From assembly GCA_964057225.1 (NCBI GenBank), contig OZ059899.1:18484501-18548500 (forward strand): a stretch of DNA of 64,000 bases, written 5' to 3'. The position numbers and the translations under genes are program-made. Under the pieces are notes generated by a model, which was not told the origin of the DNA, did no database searches, and saw only the letters and a list, made by a program, of their open reading frames with translations. This document shows positions 24,142 through 37,872 of the stretch, one piece after another. Each line of letters starts with the position of its first letter. The first letter of the stretch is position 1. The DNA is from Auanema rhodensis (Eukaryota > Nematoda > Chromadorea > Rhabditida > Rhabditidae).

Positions 24142-26949
24142 GATCGTTTGAAAAATGATGCATTAGTGTATGTTGAGTTTCCATGTACACTCAACATTGC
24201 TTCCAAAAACATTTTTACAAAAATTTTTCCGGAAAATTTCGAAACAATTTCGCAAAAAGTAGATGTTTTTAGATTCCTTTTTTCAAGGCAAAGACGATGG
24301 ACAATGTTATTCAACGAAAAAATTAATTCTGCAGGGTGAAAATCGAGGATATAAGTGTGAACTTATATCAGTTGATATCTCGGTGCATTTTTAAGCTAGC
24401 GCAAATCTGATAACACAGATCGACGCAGCTTAAAAATCCGCATCGAATGCACTATACTACATTGAGAAACGCTTAATACAAAAATTAGTTATGATCGTTT
24501 GAAAAATGATGCATTAGTGTATGTTGAGTTTCCATGTACACTCAACATTGCTTCCAAAAACATTTTTACAAAAATTTTTCCGAAAAATTTCGAAACAATT
24601 TCGCGAAAAGTAGATGTTTTTAGATTCCTTTTTTCAAGGCAAAGACGATGGACATTGTTATTCAACGAAAAAATTAATTCTGCAGGGTGAAAATCGAGGA
24701 TATAAGTGTGAACTTATATCAGTTGATATCTCGGTGCATTTTTAAGTTAGCGCAAATCTGATAACACAGATCGACGCAGCTTAGAAATCCGCATCGAATG
24801 CACTATACTACATTGAGAAACGCTTAATACAAAAATTAGTTATGATCGTTTGAAAAATGATGCATTAGTGTATGTTGAGTTTCCATGTACACTCAACATT
24901 GCTTCCAAAAACATTTTTACAAAAATTTTTCCGAAAAATTTCGAAATAATTTCGCAGAAAGTAGATGTTTTTAGATTCCTTTTTTCAAGGCAAAGACGAT
25001 GGACATTGTTATTCAACGAAAAAATTAATTCTGCAGGGTGAAAATCGAGGATATAAGTGTGAACTTATATTAGTTGATATCTCGGTGCATTTTTAAGCTA
25101 GCGCAAATCTGATAACACAGATCGACGCAGCTTAAAAATCCGCATCGAATGCACTATACTACATTGAGAAACGCTTAATACAAAAATTAGTTATGATCGT
25201 TTGAAAAAAGACGCATTAGTGTATGTTGAGTTTCCATGTACACTCAACATTGCTTCCAAAAACATTTTGACAAAAATTTTTTCGAAAAATTTCAGAATAT
25301 TTTAGCAAAAAATAGTTGTTTCTAGATTCCTTTTCTCAAGGCAAAGACGATGGACAATGTTATTCAACGAAAAAATTAATTCTGCAGGGTGAAAATCGAG
25401 GATTTAAGTGTGAACTTATATCAGTTGATATCTCGGTGAATTTTTAAGCTAGCGCAAATCTGATAAAACAGATCGACGCAGCTTAAAAATCCGCATCGAA
25501 TGCACTATACAACATTGAGAAACGCTTAATACAAAAATTAGTTATGATCGTTTGAAAAAAGACGCATTAGTGTATGTTGAGTTTCCATGTACACTCAACA
25601 TTGCTTCCAAAAACATTTTTACAAAAATTTTTCCGAAAAATTTCGAAACAATTTCGCAAAAGGTAGATGTTTTTAGATTCCTTTTTTCAAGGCAAAGACG
25701 ATGGACATTGTTATTCAACGAAAAAATTAATTCTGCAGGGTGAAAATCGAGGATATAAGTGTGAACTTATATCAGTTGATATCTCGGTGCATTTTTAAGG
25801 TAGCGCAAATCTGATAACACAGATCGACGCAGCTTAAAAATCCGCATCGAATGCACTATACAACATTGAGAAACGCTTAATACAAAAATTAGTTATGATC
25901 GTTTGAAAAATGATGCATTAGTGTATGTTGAGTTTCCATGTACACTCAACATTGCTTTCAAAAACATTTTGACAAAAATTTTTCCGAAAAATTTCAAAAT
26001 AATTTCCCAAAAAGTAGATGTTTTTAGATTCCTTTTTTCAAGGCAAAGACGATGGACAAAGTTATTCAACGAAAAAATTAATTCTGCAGGGTGAAAATCG
26101 AGGATATAAGTGTGAACTTATATCAGTTGATATTTCGGTGCATTTTTAAGCTAGCGCAAATCTGATAACACAGATCGACGCAGCTTAAAAATCCGCATCG
26201 AATGCACTATACTACATTGAAAAACGCTTAATACAAAAATTAGTTATGATCGTTTGAAAAAAGATGCATTAGTGTATGTTGAGTTTCCATGTATACTCAA
26301 CATTGCTTCCAAAAACATTTTGACAAAAATTTTTCCGAAAAATTTCAAAATAATTTCGCAAAAAGTAGATGTTTTTAGATTTCTTTTTTCAAGGCAAAGA
26401 CGATGGACAATTTTATTCAACGAAAAAATTAATTCTCCAGGGTGAAAATCGAGGATATAAGTGTGAACTTATATCAGTTGATATCTCGGTGCATTTTTAA
26501 GCTAGCGCAAATCTGATAACACAGATCGACGCAGCTTAAAAATCCGCATCGAATGCACTATACTACATTGAGAAACGCTTAATACAAAAATTAGTTATGA
26601 TCGTTTGAAAAATGATGCATTAGTGTATGTTGAGTTTCCATGTACACTCAACATTGCTTCCAAAAACATTTTGACAAAAATTTTTTCGAAAAATTTCAGA
26701 ATATTTTAGCAAAAAATAGTTGTTTTTAGATTCCTTTTCTCAAGGCAAAGACGATGGACAATGTTATTCAACGAAAAAATTAATTCTGCAGGGTGAAAAT
26801 CGAGGATATAAGTGTAAACTTATATCAGTTGATATCTCGGTGCATTTTTAAGCTAGCGCAAATCTGATAACACAGATCGACGCAGCTTAAAAATTCGCAT
26901 TGAATGCACTATACTACATTGAGAAACGCTTAATACAAAAATTAGTTAT
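23791..26949. repeat. Nine-monomer class B segment, copy 1
   Basis: K-K-L-N-J-O, then TTTCCCAAA-type, GTATACTC-type and J monomers. The order and several rare variants match 51,920-55,078, exactly 28,129 bp downstream. Shared rare markers include GATATTTCGG, TTTCCCAAA with GACAAAG, GACAATTTTATTC with CTCCAGGG, and AATTCGCATTG. Differences include GTTAGCGC near 24,747 against GGTAGCGC in the other copy. The right-hand flanks (X here, a J variant there) do not match. Confidence 0.88.
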
Positions 26950-28353
26950 GATCGTTTGAAAAATGATGCATTAGTGTATGTTGAGTTTCCATGTACACTC
27001 AACATTGCTTCCAAAAACATTTTGACAAAAATTTTTTCGAAAAATTTCAAAATAATTTAGCAAAAAGTAGATGTTTTTAGATTCCTTTTTTCAAGGCAAA
27101 GACGATGGACAATGTTATTCAACGAAAAAATTAATTCTTCAGGGTGAAAATCGAGGATATAAGTGTGAACTTATATCAGTTGATATCTTGGTGCATTTTT
27201 AAGCTATCGCAAATCTGATAACACAGATCGACGCAGCTTAAAAATCCGCATCGAATGCACTATACTACATTGAGAAACGCTTAATACAAAATTTAGTTAT
27301 GATCGTTTGAAAAATGATGCATTAGTGTATGTTGAGTTTCCATGTACACTGAACATTGCTTCCAAAAACATTTTGACAAAAATTTTTTCAAAAAATTTCA
27401 AAATAATTTAGCAAAAAGTAGATGTTTTTAGATTCCTTTTTTCAAGGCAAAGACGATGGACTTTGTTATTCAACGAAAAAATTAATTCTTCAGGGTGAAA
27501 ATCGAGGATATAAGTGTGAACTTATATCAGTTGATATCTCGGTGCATTTTTAAGCTAGCGCAAATCTAATAATACAGATCGACGCAGCTTAAAAATCCGC
27601 ATCGAATGCACTATACTACATTGAGAAACGCTTAATACAAAAATTAGTTATGATCGTTTGAAAAATGATGCCTTAGTGTATGTTGAGTTTCCATGTACAC
27701 TCAACATTGCTTCCAAAAACATTTTGACAAAAATTTTTTCGAAAAATTTCAAAATAATTTAGCAAAAAGTAGATGTTTTTAGATTCCTTTTTTCAAGGCA
27801 AAGACGATGGACAATGTTATTCAACGAAAAAATTAATTCTTCAGGGTGAAAATCGAGGATATAAGTGTGAACTTATATCAGTTGATATCTCGGTGCATTT
27901 TTAAGCTAGCGCAAATCTGATAACACAGATCGACGCAGCTTAAAAATCCGCATCGAATGCACTATACTACATTGAGAAACGCTTAATACAAAAATTAGTT
28001 ATGATCGTTTGAAAAATGATGCCTTAGTGTATGTTGAGTTTCCATGTACACTCAACATTGCTTCCAAAAACATTTTGACAAAAATTTTTTCGAAAAATTT
28101 CAAAATAATTTAGCGAAAAGTAGATGTTTTTAGATTCCTTTTTACAAGGCAAAGACGATGGACAATGTTATTCAACGAAAAAATTAATTCTTCAGGGTGA
28201 AAATCGAGGATATAAGTGTGAACTTATATCAGTTGATATCTCGGTGCATTTTTAAGCTAGCGCAAATCTGATAACACAGATCGACGCAGCTTAAAAATCC
28301 GCATCGAATGCACTATACTACATTGAGAAACGCTTAATACAAAATTTAGTTAT

Positions 28354-28704
28354 GATCGTTTGAAAAAAGATGCATTAGTGTATGTTGAGTTTCCATGTAT
28401 ACTCAACATTGCTTCCAAAAACATTTTGACAAAAATTTTTCCGAAAAATTTCAAAATAATTTCGCAAAAAGTAGATGTTTTTAGATTTCTTTTTTCAAGG
28501 CAAAGACGATGAACAATGTTATTCAACGAAAAAATTAATTCTTTAGGGTGAAAATCGAGGATATAAGTGTGAACTTATATCAGTTGATATCTCGGTGCAT
28601 TTTTAAGCTAGCGCAAATCTAATAATACAGATCGACGCAGCTTAAAAATCCGCATCGAATGCACTATACTACATTGAGAAACGCTTAATACAAAAATTAG
28701 TTAT
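28354..28704. repeat. Z monomer with an internal class B patch
   Basis: The start (AAAATTTAG) and end (GATGAACAATG, CTTTAGGG, CTAATAATAC) are Z, as at 31,176. From about 28,368 to 28,498 the sequence matches the class B monomer at 26,248 instead: AAAAAAGATGC, GTATACTC, TTTTTCCGAAAAA, TTTCGC and GATTTCTT. Two exchange points inside one monomer fit gene conversion or a double exchange. Confidence 0.85.
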
Positions 28705-29055
28705 GATCGTTTGAAAAATGATGCCTTAGTGTATGTTGAGTTTCCATGTACACTCAACATTGCTTCCAAAAACATTTTGACAAAAATTTTTTTGAAAAAT
28801 TTCAAAATAATTTAGCAAAAAGTAGATGTTTTTAGATTCCTTTTTTCAAGGCAAAGACGATGGACAATGTTATTCAACGAAAAAATTAATTCTTCAGGGT
28901 GAAAATCGAGGATATAAGTGTGAACTTATATCAGTTGATATCTCGGTGCATTTTTAAGCTAGCGCAAATCTGATAACACAGATCGACGCAGCTTAAAAAT
29001 CCGCATCGAATGCACTATACTACATTGAGAAACGCTTAATACAAAATTTAGTTAT

Positions 29056-29771
29056 GATCGTTTGAAAAATGATGCATTAGTGTATGTTGAGTTTCCATGT
29101 ACACTGAACACTCAACATTGCTTCCAAAAACATTTTTACAAAAATTTTTCCGGAAAATTTCGAAATAATTTCGCAGAAAGTAGATGTTTTTAGATTCCTT
29201 TTTCCAAGGCAAAGACGATGGACAATGTTATTCAACGAAAAAATTAATTCTGCAGGGTGAAAATCGAGGATATAAGTGTGAACTTATATTAGTTGATATC
29301 TCGGTGCATTTTTAAACTAGCGCAAATCTGATAACACAGATCGACGCAGCTTAAAAATCCGCATCGAATGCACTATACTACATTGAGAAACGTTTAATAC
29401 AAAATTTAGTTATGATCGTTTGAAAAATGATGCATTAGTGTATGTTGAGTTTCCATGTACACTGAACACTCAACATTGCTTCCAAAAACATTTTTACAAA
29501 AATTTTTCCGGAAAATTTCGAAATAATTTCGCAGAAAGTAGATGTTTTTAGATTCCTTTTTCCAAGGCAAAGACGATGGACAATGTTATTCAACGAAAAA
29601 ATTAATTCTGCAGGGTGAAAATCGAGGATATAAGTGTGAACTTATATTAGTTGATATCTCGGTGCATTTTTAAACTAGCGCAAATCTGATAACACAGATC
29701 GACGCAGCTTAAAAATCCGCATCGAATGCACTATACTACATTGAGAAACGCTTAATACAAAAATTAGTTAT
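29056..29771. repeat. Pair of 358-bp monomers (subtype I)
   Basis: Starts at 29,056, 29,414 and 29,772 give two spacings of 358 bp. Both carry ACTGAACACTCAAC and class B right halves, as in the first pair. Confidence 0.92.
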
Positions 29772-32593
29772 GATCGTTTGAAAAATGATGCATTAGTGTA
29801 TGTTGAGTTTCCATGTACACTCAACATTGCTTCCAAAAACATTTTGACAAAAATTTTTTCGAAAAATTTCAGAATATTTTAGCAAAAAATAGTTGTTTTT
29901 AGATTCCTTTTCTCAAGGCAAAGACGATGGACAATGTTATTCAACGAAAAAATTAATTCTGCAGGGTGAAAATCGAGGATATAAGTGTAAACTTATATCA
30001 GTTGATATCTCGGTGCATTTTTAAGCTAGCGCAAATCTGATAACACAGATCGACGCAGCTTAAAAATTCGCATTGAATGCACTATACTACATTGAGAAAC
30101 GCTTAATACAAAAATTAGTTATGATCGTTTGAAAAATGATGCATTAGTGTATGTTGAGTTTCCATGTACACTCAACATTGCTTCCAAAAACATTTTGACA
30201 AAAATTTTTTCGAAAAATTTCAAAATAATTTAGCAAAAAGTAGATGTTTTTAGATTCCTTTTTTCAAGGCAAAGACGATGGACAATGTTATTCAACGAAA
30301 AAATTAATTCTTCAGGGTGAAAATCGAGGATATAAGTGTGAACTTATATCAGTTGATATCTTGGTGCATTTTTAAGCTATCGCAAATCTGATAACACAGA
30401 TCGACGCAGCTTAAAAATCCGCATCGAATGCACTATACTACATTGAGAAACGCTTAATACAAAATTTAGTTATGATCGTTTGAAAAATGATGCATTAGTG
30501 TATGTTGAGTTTCCATGTACACTGAACATTGCTTCCAAAAACATTTTGACAAAAATTTTTTCAAAAAATTTCAAAATAATTTAGCAAAAAGTAGATGTTT
30601 TTAGATTCCTTTTTTCAAGGCAAAGACGATGGACTTTGTTATTCAACGAAAAAATTAATTCTTCAGGGTGAAAATCGAGGATATAAGTGTGAACTTATAT
30701 CAGTTGATATCTCGGTGCATTTTTAAGCTAGCGCAAATCTAATAATACAGATCGACGCAGCTTAAAAATCCGCATCGAATGCACTATACTACATTGAGAA
30801 ACGCTTAATACAAAAATTAGTTATGATCGTTTGAAAAATGATGCCTTAGTGTATGTTGAGTTTCCATGTACACTCAACATTGCTTCCAAAAACATTTTGA
30901 CAAAAATTTTTTCGAAAAATTTCAAAATAATTTAGCAAAAAGTAGATGTTTTTAGATTCCTTTTTTCAAGGCAAAGACGATGGACAATGTTATTCAACGA
31001 AAAAATTAATTCTTCAGGGTGAAAATCGAGGATATAAGTGTGAACTTATATCAGTTGATATCTCGGTGCATTTTTAAGCTAGCGCAAATCTGATAACACA
31101 GATCGACGCAGCTTAAAAATCCGCATCGAATGCACTATACTACATTGAGAAACGCTTAATACAAAATTTAGTTATGATCGTTTGAAAAATGATGCATTAG
31201 TGTATGTTGAGTTTCCATGTACACTGAACATTGCTTCCAAAAACATTTTGACAAAAATTTTTTCAAAAAATTTCAAAAAAATTTAGCAAAAAGTAGATGT
31301 TTTTAGATTCCTTTTTTCAAGGCAAAGACGATGAACAATGTTATTCAACGAAAAAATTAATTCTTTAGGGTGAAAATCGAGGATATAAGTGTGAACTTAT
31401 ATCAGTTGATATCTCGGTGCATTTTTAAGCTAGCGCAAATCTAATAATACAGATCGACGCAGCTTAAAAATCCGCATCGAATGCACTATACTACATTGAG
31501 AAACGCTTAATACAAAAATTAGTTATGATCGTTTGAAAAATGATGCCTTAGTGTATGTTGAGTTTCCATGTACACTCAACATTGCTTCCAAAAACATTTT
31601 GACAAAAATTTTTTCGAAAAATTTCAAAATAATTTAGCAAAAAGTAGATGTTTTTAGATTCCTTTTTTCAAGGCAAAGACGATGGACAATGTTATTCAAC
31701 GAAAAAATTAATTCTTCAGGGTGAAAATCGAGGATATAAGTGTGAACTTATATCAGTTGATATCTCGGTGCATTTTTAAGCTAGCGCAAATCTGATAACA
31801 CAGATCGACGCAGCTTAAAAATCCGCATCGAATGCACTATACTACATTGAGAAACGCTTAATACAAAATTTAGTTATGATCGTTTGAAAAATGATGCATT
31901 AGTGTATGTTGAGTTTCCATGTACACTGAACACTCAACATTGCTTCCAAAAACATTTTTACAAAAATTTTTCCGGAAAATTTCGAAATAATTTCGCAGAA
32001 AGTAGATGTTTTTAGATTCCTTTTTCCAAGGCAAAGACGATGGACAATGTTATTCAACGAAAAAATTAATTCTGCAGGGTGAAAATCGAGGATATAAGTG
32101 TGAACTTATATTAGTTGATATCTCGGTGCATTTTTAAACTAGCGCAAATCTGATAACACAGATCGACGCAGCTTAAAAATCCGCATCGAATGCACTATAC
32201 TACATTGAGAAACGTTTAATACAAAATTTAGTTATGATCGTTTGAAAAATGATGCATTAGTGTATGTTGAGTTTCCATGTACACTGAACACTCAACATTG
32301 CTTCCAAAAACATTTTTACAAAAATTTTTCCGGAAAATTTCGAAATAATTTCGCAGAAAGTAGATGTTTTTAGATTCCTTTTTCCAAGGCAAAGACGATG
32401 GACAATGTTATTCAACGAAAAAATTAATTCTGCAGGGTGAAAATCGAGGATATAAGTGTGAACTTATATTAGTTGATATCTCGGTGCATTTTTAAACTAG
32501 CGCAAATCTGATAACACAGATCGACGCAGCTTAAAAATCCGCATCGAATGCACTATACTACATTGAGAAACGCTTAATACAAAAATTAGTTAT
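29772..32593. repeat. HOR copy J-X-S-V-Z-V-I-I (lacks Y)
   Basis: 2,822 bp. Compared with the full copy, one monomer is missing between the first V (30,825) and Z (31,176). The V at 30,825 ends in the AAAATTTAG that normally follows Y, as expected if V and Y were fused by an in-register deletion of 351 bp. Confidence 0.85.
31878..32593. repeat. Pair of 358-bp monomers (subtype I)
   Basis: Spacings 31,878 to 32,236 to 32,594 are both 358 bp. Sequence features are as for the other I pairs. Confidence 0.92.
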
Positions 32594-35415
32594 GATCGTT
32601 TGAAAAATGATGCATTAGTGTATGTTGAGTTTCCATGTACACTCAACATTGCTTCCAAAAACATTTTGACAAAAATTTTTTCGAAAAATTTCAGAATATT
32701 TTAGCAAAAAATAGTTGTTTTTAGATTCCTTTTCTCAAGGCAAAGACGATGGACAATGTTATTCAACGAAAAAATTAATTCTGCAGGGTGAAAATCGAGG
32801 ATATAAGTGTAAACTTATATCAGTTGATATCTCGGTGCATTTTTAAGCTAGCGCAAATCTGATAACACAGATCGACGCAGCTTAAAAATTCGCATTGAAT
32901 GCACTATACTACATTGAGAAACGCTTAATACAAAAATTAGTTATGATCGTTTGAAAAATGATGCATTAGTGTATGTTGAGTTTCCATGTACACTCAACAT
33001 TGCTTCCAAAAACATTTTGACAAAAATTTTTTCGAAAAATTTCAAAATAATTTAGCAAAAAGTAGATGTTTTTAGATTCCTTTTTTCAAGGCAAAGACGA
33101 TGGACAATGTTATTCAACGAAAAAATTAATTCTTCAGGGTGAAAATCGAGGATATAAGTGTGAACTTATATCAGTTGATATCTTGGTGCATTTTTAAGCT
33201 ATCGCAAATCTGATAACACAGATCGACGCAGCTTAAAAATCCGCATCGAATGCACTATACTACATTGAGAAACGCTTAATACAAAATTTAGTTATGATCG
33301 TTTGAAAAATGATGCATTAGTGTATGTTGAGTTTCCATGTACACTGAACATTGCTTCCAAAAACATTTTGACAAAAATTTTTTCAAAAAATTTCAAAATA
33401 ATTTAGCAAAAAGTAGATGTTTTTAGATTCCTTTTTTCAAGGCAAAGACGATGGACTTTGTTATTCAACGAAAAAATTAATTCTTCAGGGTGAAAATCGA
33501 GGATATAAGTGTGAACTTATATCAGTTGATATCTCGGTGCATTTTTAAGCTAGCGCAAATCTAATAATACAGATCGACGCAGCTTAAAAATCCGCATCGA
33601 ATGCACTATACTACATTGAGAAACGCTTAATACAAAAATTAGTTATGATCGTTTGAAAAATGATGCCTTAGTGTATGTTGAGTTTCCATGTACACTCAAC
33701 ATTGCTTCCAAAAACATTTTGACAAAAATTTTTTCGAAAAATTTCAAAATAATTTAGCAAAAAGTAGATGTTTTTAGATTCCTTTTTTCAAGGCAAAGAC
33801 GATGGACAATGTTATTCAACGAAAAAATTAATTCTTCAGGGTGAAAATCGAGGATATAAGTGTGAACTTATATCAGTTGATATCTCGGTGCATTTTTAAG
33901 CTAGCGCAAATCTGATAACACAGATCGACGCAGCTTAAAAATCCGCATCGAATGCACTATACTACATTGAGAAACGCTTAATACAAAAATTAGTTATGAT
34001 CGTTTGAAAAATGATGCCTTAGTGTATGTTGAGTTTCCATGTACACTCAACATTGCTTCCAAAAACATTTTGACAAAAATTTTTTCGAAAAATTTCAAAA
34101 TAATTTAGCGAAAAGTAGATGTTTTTAGATTCCTTTTTACAAGGCAAAGACGATGGACAATGTTATTCAACGAAAAAATTAATTCTTCAGGGTGAAAATC
34201 GAGGATATAAGTGTGAACTTATATCAGTTGATATCTCGGTGCATTTTTAAGCTAGCGCAAATCTGATAACACAGATCGACGCAGCTTAAAAATCCGCATC
34301 GAATGCACTATACTACATTGAGAAACGCTTAATACAAAAATTAGTTATGATCGTTTGAAAAATGATGCCTTAGTGTATGTTGAGTTTCCATGTACACTGA
34401 ACATTGCTTCCAAAAACATTTTGACAAAAATTTTTTCAAAAAATTTCAAAAAAATTTAGCAAAAAGTAGATGTTTTTAGATTCCTTTTTTCAAGGCAAAG
34501 ACGATGAACAATGTTATTCAACGAAAAAATTAATTCTTTAGGGTGAAAATCGAGGATATAAGTGTGAACTTATATCAGTTGATATCTCGGTGCATTTTTA
34601 AGCTAGCGCAAATCTAATAATACAGATCGACGCAGCTTAAAAATCCGCATCGAATGCACTATACTACATTGAGAAACGCTTAATACAAAAATTAGTTATG
34701 ATCGTTTGAAAAATGATGCATTAGTGTATGTTGAGTTTCCATATACACTGAACACTCAACATTGCTTCCAAAAACATTTTTACAAAAATTTTTCCGGAAA
34801 ATTTCGAAATAATTTCGCAGAAAGTAGATGTTTTTAGATTCCTTTTTCCAAGGCAAAGACGATGGACAATGTTATTCAACGAAAAAATTAATTCTGCAGG
34901 GTGAAAATCGAGGATATAAGTGTGAACTTATATTAGTTGATATCTCGGTGCATTTTTAAACTAGCGCAAATCTGATAACACAGATCGACGCAGCTTAAAA
35001 ATCCGCATCGAATGCACTATACTACATTGAGAAACGTTTAATACAAAATTTAGTTATGATCGTTTGAAAAATGATGCATTAGTGTATGTTGAGTTTCCAT
35101 GTACACTGAACACTCAACATTGCTTCCAAAAACATTTTTACAAAAATTTTTCCGGAAAATTTCGAAATAATTTCGCAGAAAGTAGATGTTTTTTGATTCC
35201 TTTTTCCAAGGCAAAGACGATGGACAATGTTATTCAACGAAAAAATTAATTCTGCAGGGTGAAAATCGAGGATATAAGTGTGAACTTATATTAGTTGATA
35301 TCTCGGTGCATTTTTAAACTAGCGCAAATCTGATAACACAGATCGACGCAGCTTAAAAATCCGCATCGAATGCACTATACTACATTGAGAAACGTTTAAT
35401 ACAAAAATTAGTTAT
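32594..35415. repeat. HOR copy J-X-S-V-Y-Z-I-I (lacks second V)
   Basis: 2,822 bp. Here the V between Z and I is missing. The first I (34,700) is preceded by AAAAATTAG, the sequence that normally precedes V, and then continues as I from ATGCA. This puts the exchange near 34,690-34,720. Z at 34,349 is itself recombinant: ATGCC head, then CACTGAAC and the rest of Z. Confidence 0.85.
34700..35415. repeat. Pair of 358-bp monomers (subtype I)
   Basis: The first has a private CATATACACTG. The second (35,058) has GTTTTTTGATTCC where other I monomers have GTTTTTAGATTCC. That single change turns an in-frame TAG into TTG and by itself creates a 61-codon open frame at 35,064-35,249, which has no coding support. 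Confidence 0.9.
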
Positions 35416-36117
35416 GATCGTTTGAAAAATGATGCATTAGTGTATGTTGAGTTTCCATGTACACTCAACATTGCTTCCAAAAATATTTTGACAAAAATTT
35501 TTTCGAAAAATTTCAGAATATTTTAGCAAAAAATAGTTGTTTTTAGATTCCTTTTTTCAAGGCAAAGACGATGGACAATGTTATTCAACGAAAAAATTAA
35601 TTATGCAGGGTGAAAATCGAGGATATAAGTGTGAACTTATATCAGTTGACATCTCGGTGCATTTTTAAGCTAGCGCAAATCTGATAACACAGATCGACGC
35701 AGCTTAAAAATCCGCATCGAATGCACTATACTACATTGAGAAACGCTTAATACAAAAATTAGTTATGATCGTTTGAAAAATGATGCATTAGTGTATGTTG
35801 AGTTTCCATGTACACTCAACATTGCTTCCAAAAACATTTTTACAAAAATTTTTCCGGAAAATTTCGAAACAATTTCGCAAAAAGTAGATGTTTTTAGATT
35901 CCTTTTTTCAAGGCAAAGACGATGGACAATGTTATTCAACGAAAAAATTAATTCTGCAGGGTGAAAATCGAGGATATAAGTGTGAACTTATATCAGTTGA
36001 TATCTCGGTGCATTTTTAAGCTAGCGCAAATCTGATAACACAGATCGACGCAGCTTAAAAAGCCGCATCGAATGCACTATACAACATTGAGAAACGCTTA
36101 ATACAAAAATTAGTTAT

Positions 36118-36819
36118 GATCGTTTGAAAAATGATGCATTAGTGTATGTTGAGTTTCCATGTACACTCAACATTGCTTCCAAAAACATTTTTACAAAAAT
36201 TTTTCCGGAAAATTTCGAGACAATTTCGCAAAAAGTAGATGTTTTTAGATTCCTTTTTTCAAGGCAAAGACGATGGACAATGTTATTCAACGAAAAAATT
36301 AATTCTGCAGGGTGAAAATCGAGGATATAAGTGTGAACTTATATCAGTTGATATCTCGGTGCATTTTTAAGCTAGCGCAAATCTGATAACACAGATCGAC
36401 GCAGCTTAAAAAGCCGCATCGAATGCACTATACAACATTGAGAAACGCTTAATACAAAAATTAGTTATGATCGTTTGAAAAATGATGCATTAGTGTATGT
36501 TGAGTTTCCATGTACACTCAACATTGCTTCCAAAAACATTTTTACAAAAATTTTTCCGGAAAATTTCGAGACAATTTCGCAAAAAGTAGATGTTTTTAGA
36601 TTCCTTTTTTCAAGGCAAAGACGATGGACAATGTTATTCAACGAAAAAATTAATTCTGCAGGGTGAAAATCGAGGATATAAGTGTGAACTTATATCAGTT
36701 GATATCTCGGTGCATTTTTAAGCTAGCGCAAATCTGATAACACAGATCGACGCAGCTTAAAAATCCGCATCGAATGCACTATACTACATTGAGAAACGCT
36801 TAATACAAAAATTAGTTAT
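36118..36819. repeat. Recent tandem duplicate of one K monomer
   Basis: The monomers at 36,118 and 36,469 share a private TTTCGAGACAATTT (G at 36,219 and 36,570). The neighbouring K at 35,767 has TTTCGAAACAATTT, and I saw the private form nowhere else. This points to a recent single-unit duplication. Confidence 0.85.
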
Positions 36820-37872
36820 GATCGTTTGAAAAATGATGCATTAGTGTATGTTGAGTTTCCATGTACACTCAACATTGCTTCCAAAAACATTTTTACAAAA
36901 ATTTTTCCGAAAAATTTCGAAACAATTTCGCAAAAAGTAGATGTTTTTAGATTCCTTTTTTCAAGGCAAAGACGATGGACATTGTTATTCAACGAAAAAA
37001 TTAATTATTCAGGGTGAAAATCGAGGATATAAGTGTGAACTTATATCAGTTGATATCTCGGTGCATTTTTAAGCTAGCGCAAATCTGATAACACAGATCG
37101 ACGCAGCTTAAAAATCCGCATCGAATGCACTATACTACATTGAGAAACGCTTAATACAAAAATTAGTTATGATCGTTTGAAAAATGATGCCTTAGTGTAT
37201 GTTGAGTTTCCATGTACACTCAACATTGCTTCCAAAAACATTTTGACAAAAATTTTTTCGAAAAATTTCAAAATAATTTAGCGAAAAGTAGATGTTTTTA
37301 GATTCCTTTTTACAAGGCAAAGACGATGGACAATGTTATTCAACGAAAAAATTAATTCTTCAGGGTGAAAATCGAGGATATAAGTGTGAACTTATATCAG
37401 TTGATATCTCGGTGCATTTTTAAGCTAGCGCAAATCTGATAACACAGATCGACGCAGCTTAGAAATCCGCATCGAATGCACTATACTACATTGAGAAACG
37501 CTTAATACAAAAATTAGTTATGATCGTTTGAAAAATGATGCATTAGTGTATGTTGAGTTTCCATGTACACTCAACATTGCTTCCAAAAACATTTTTACAA
37601 AAATTTTTCCGAAAAATTTCGAAATAATTTCGCAGAAAGTAGATGTTTTTAGATTCCTTTTTTCAAGGCAAAGACGATGGACATTGTTATTCAACGAAAA
37701 AATTAATTCTGCAGGGTGAAAATCGAGGATATAAGTGTGAACTTATATTAGTTGATATCTCGGTGCATTTTTAAGCTAGCGCAAATCTGATAACACAGAT
37801 CGACGCAGCTTAAAAATCCGCATCGAATGCACTATACTACATTGAGAAACGCTTACTACAAAAATTAGTTAT

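Larger units (their letters stand above)
26599..29771. repeat. 9-monomer HOR J-X-S-V-Y-Z-V-I-I, full copy
   Basis: 3,173 bp (7x351 + 2x358). J here has AAGTGTAAAC and AATTCGCATTG, unlike the J at 23,440. The Z position (28,354) carries a class B patch. The unit repeats immediately downstream in two shortened forms. Confidence 0.88.

Noticed and set aside
24096-24172. Possible ancient internal repeat: ATGCACTATAC..TTGAG and ATGCATTAGTG..TTGAG about 59 bp apart
   Set aside because: About 14 of 20 positions match, but neighbouring bases do not extend the similarity. It is too short to separate from chance in AT-rich DNA.
35064-35249. 61-codon plus-strand frame in an I monomer
   Set aside because: It is opened by the 7-bp frame change and one substitution that turns TAG into TTG. 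It does not occur in the other I monomers.
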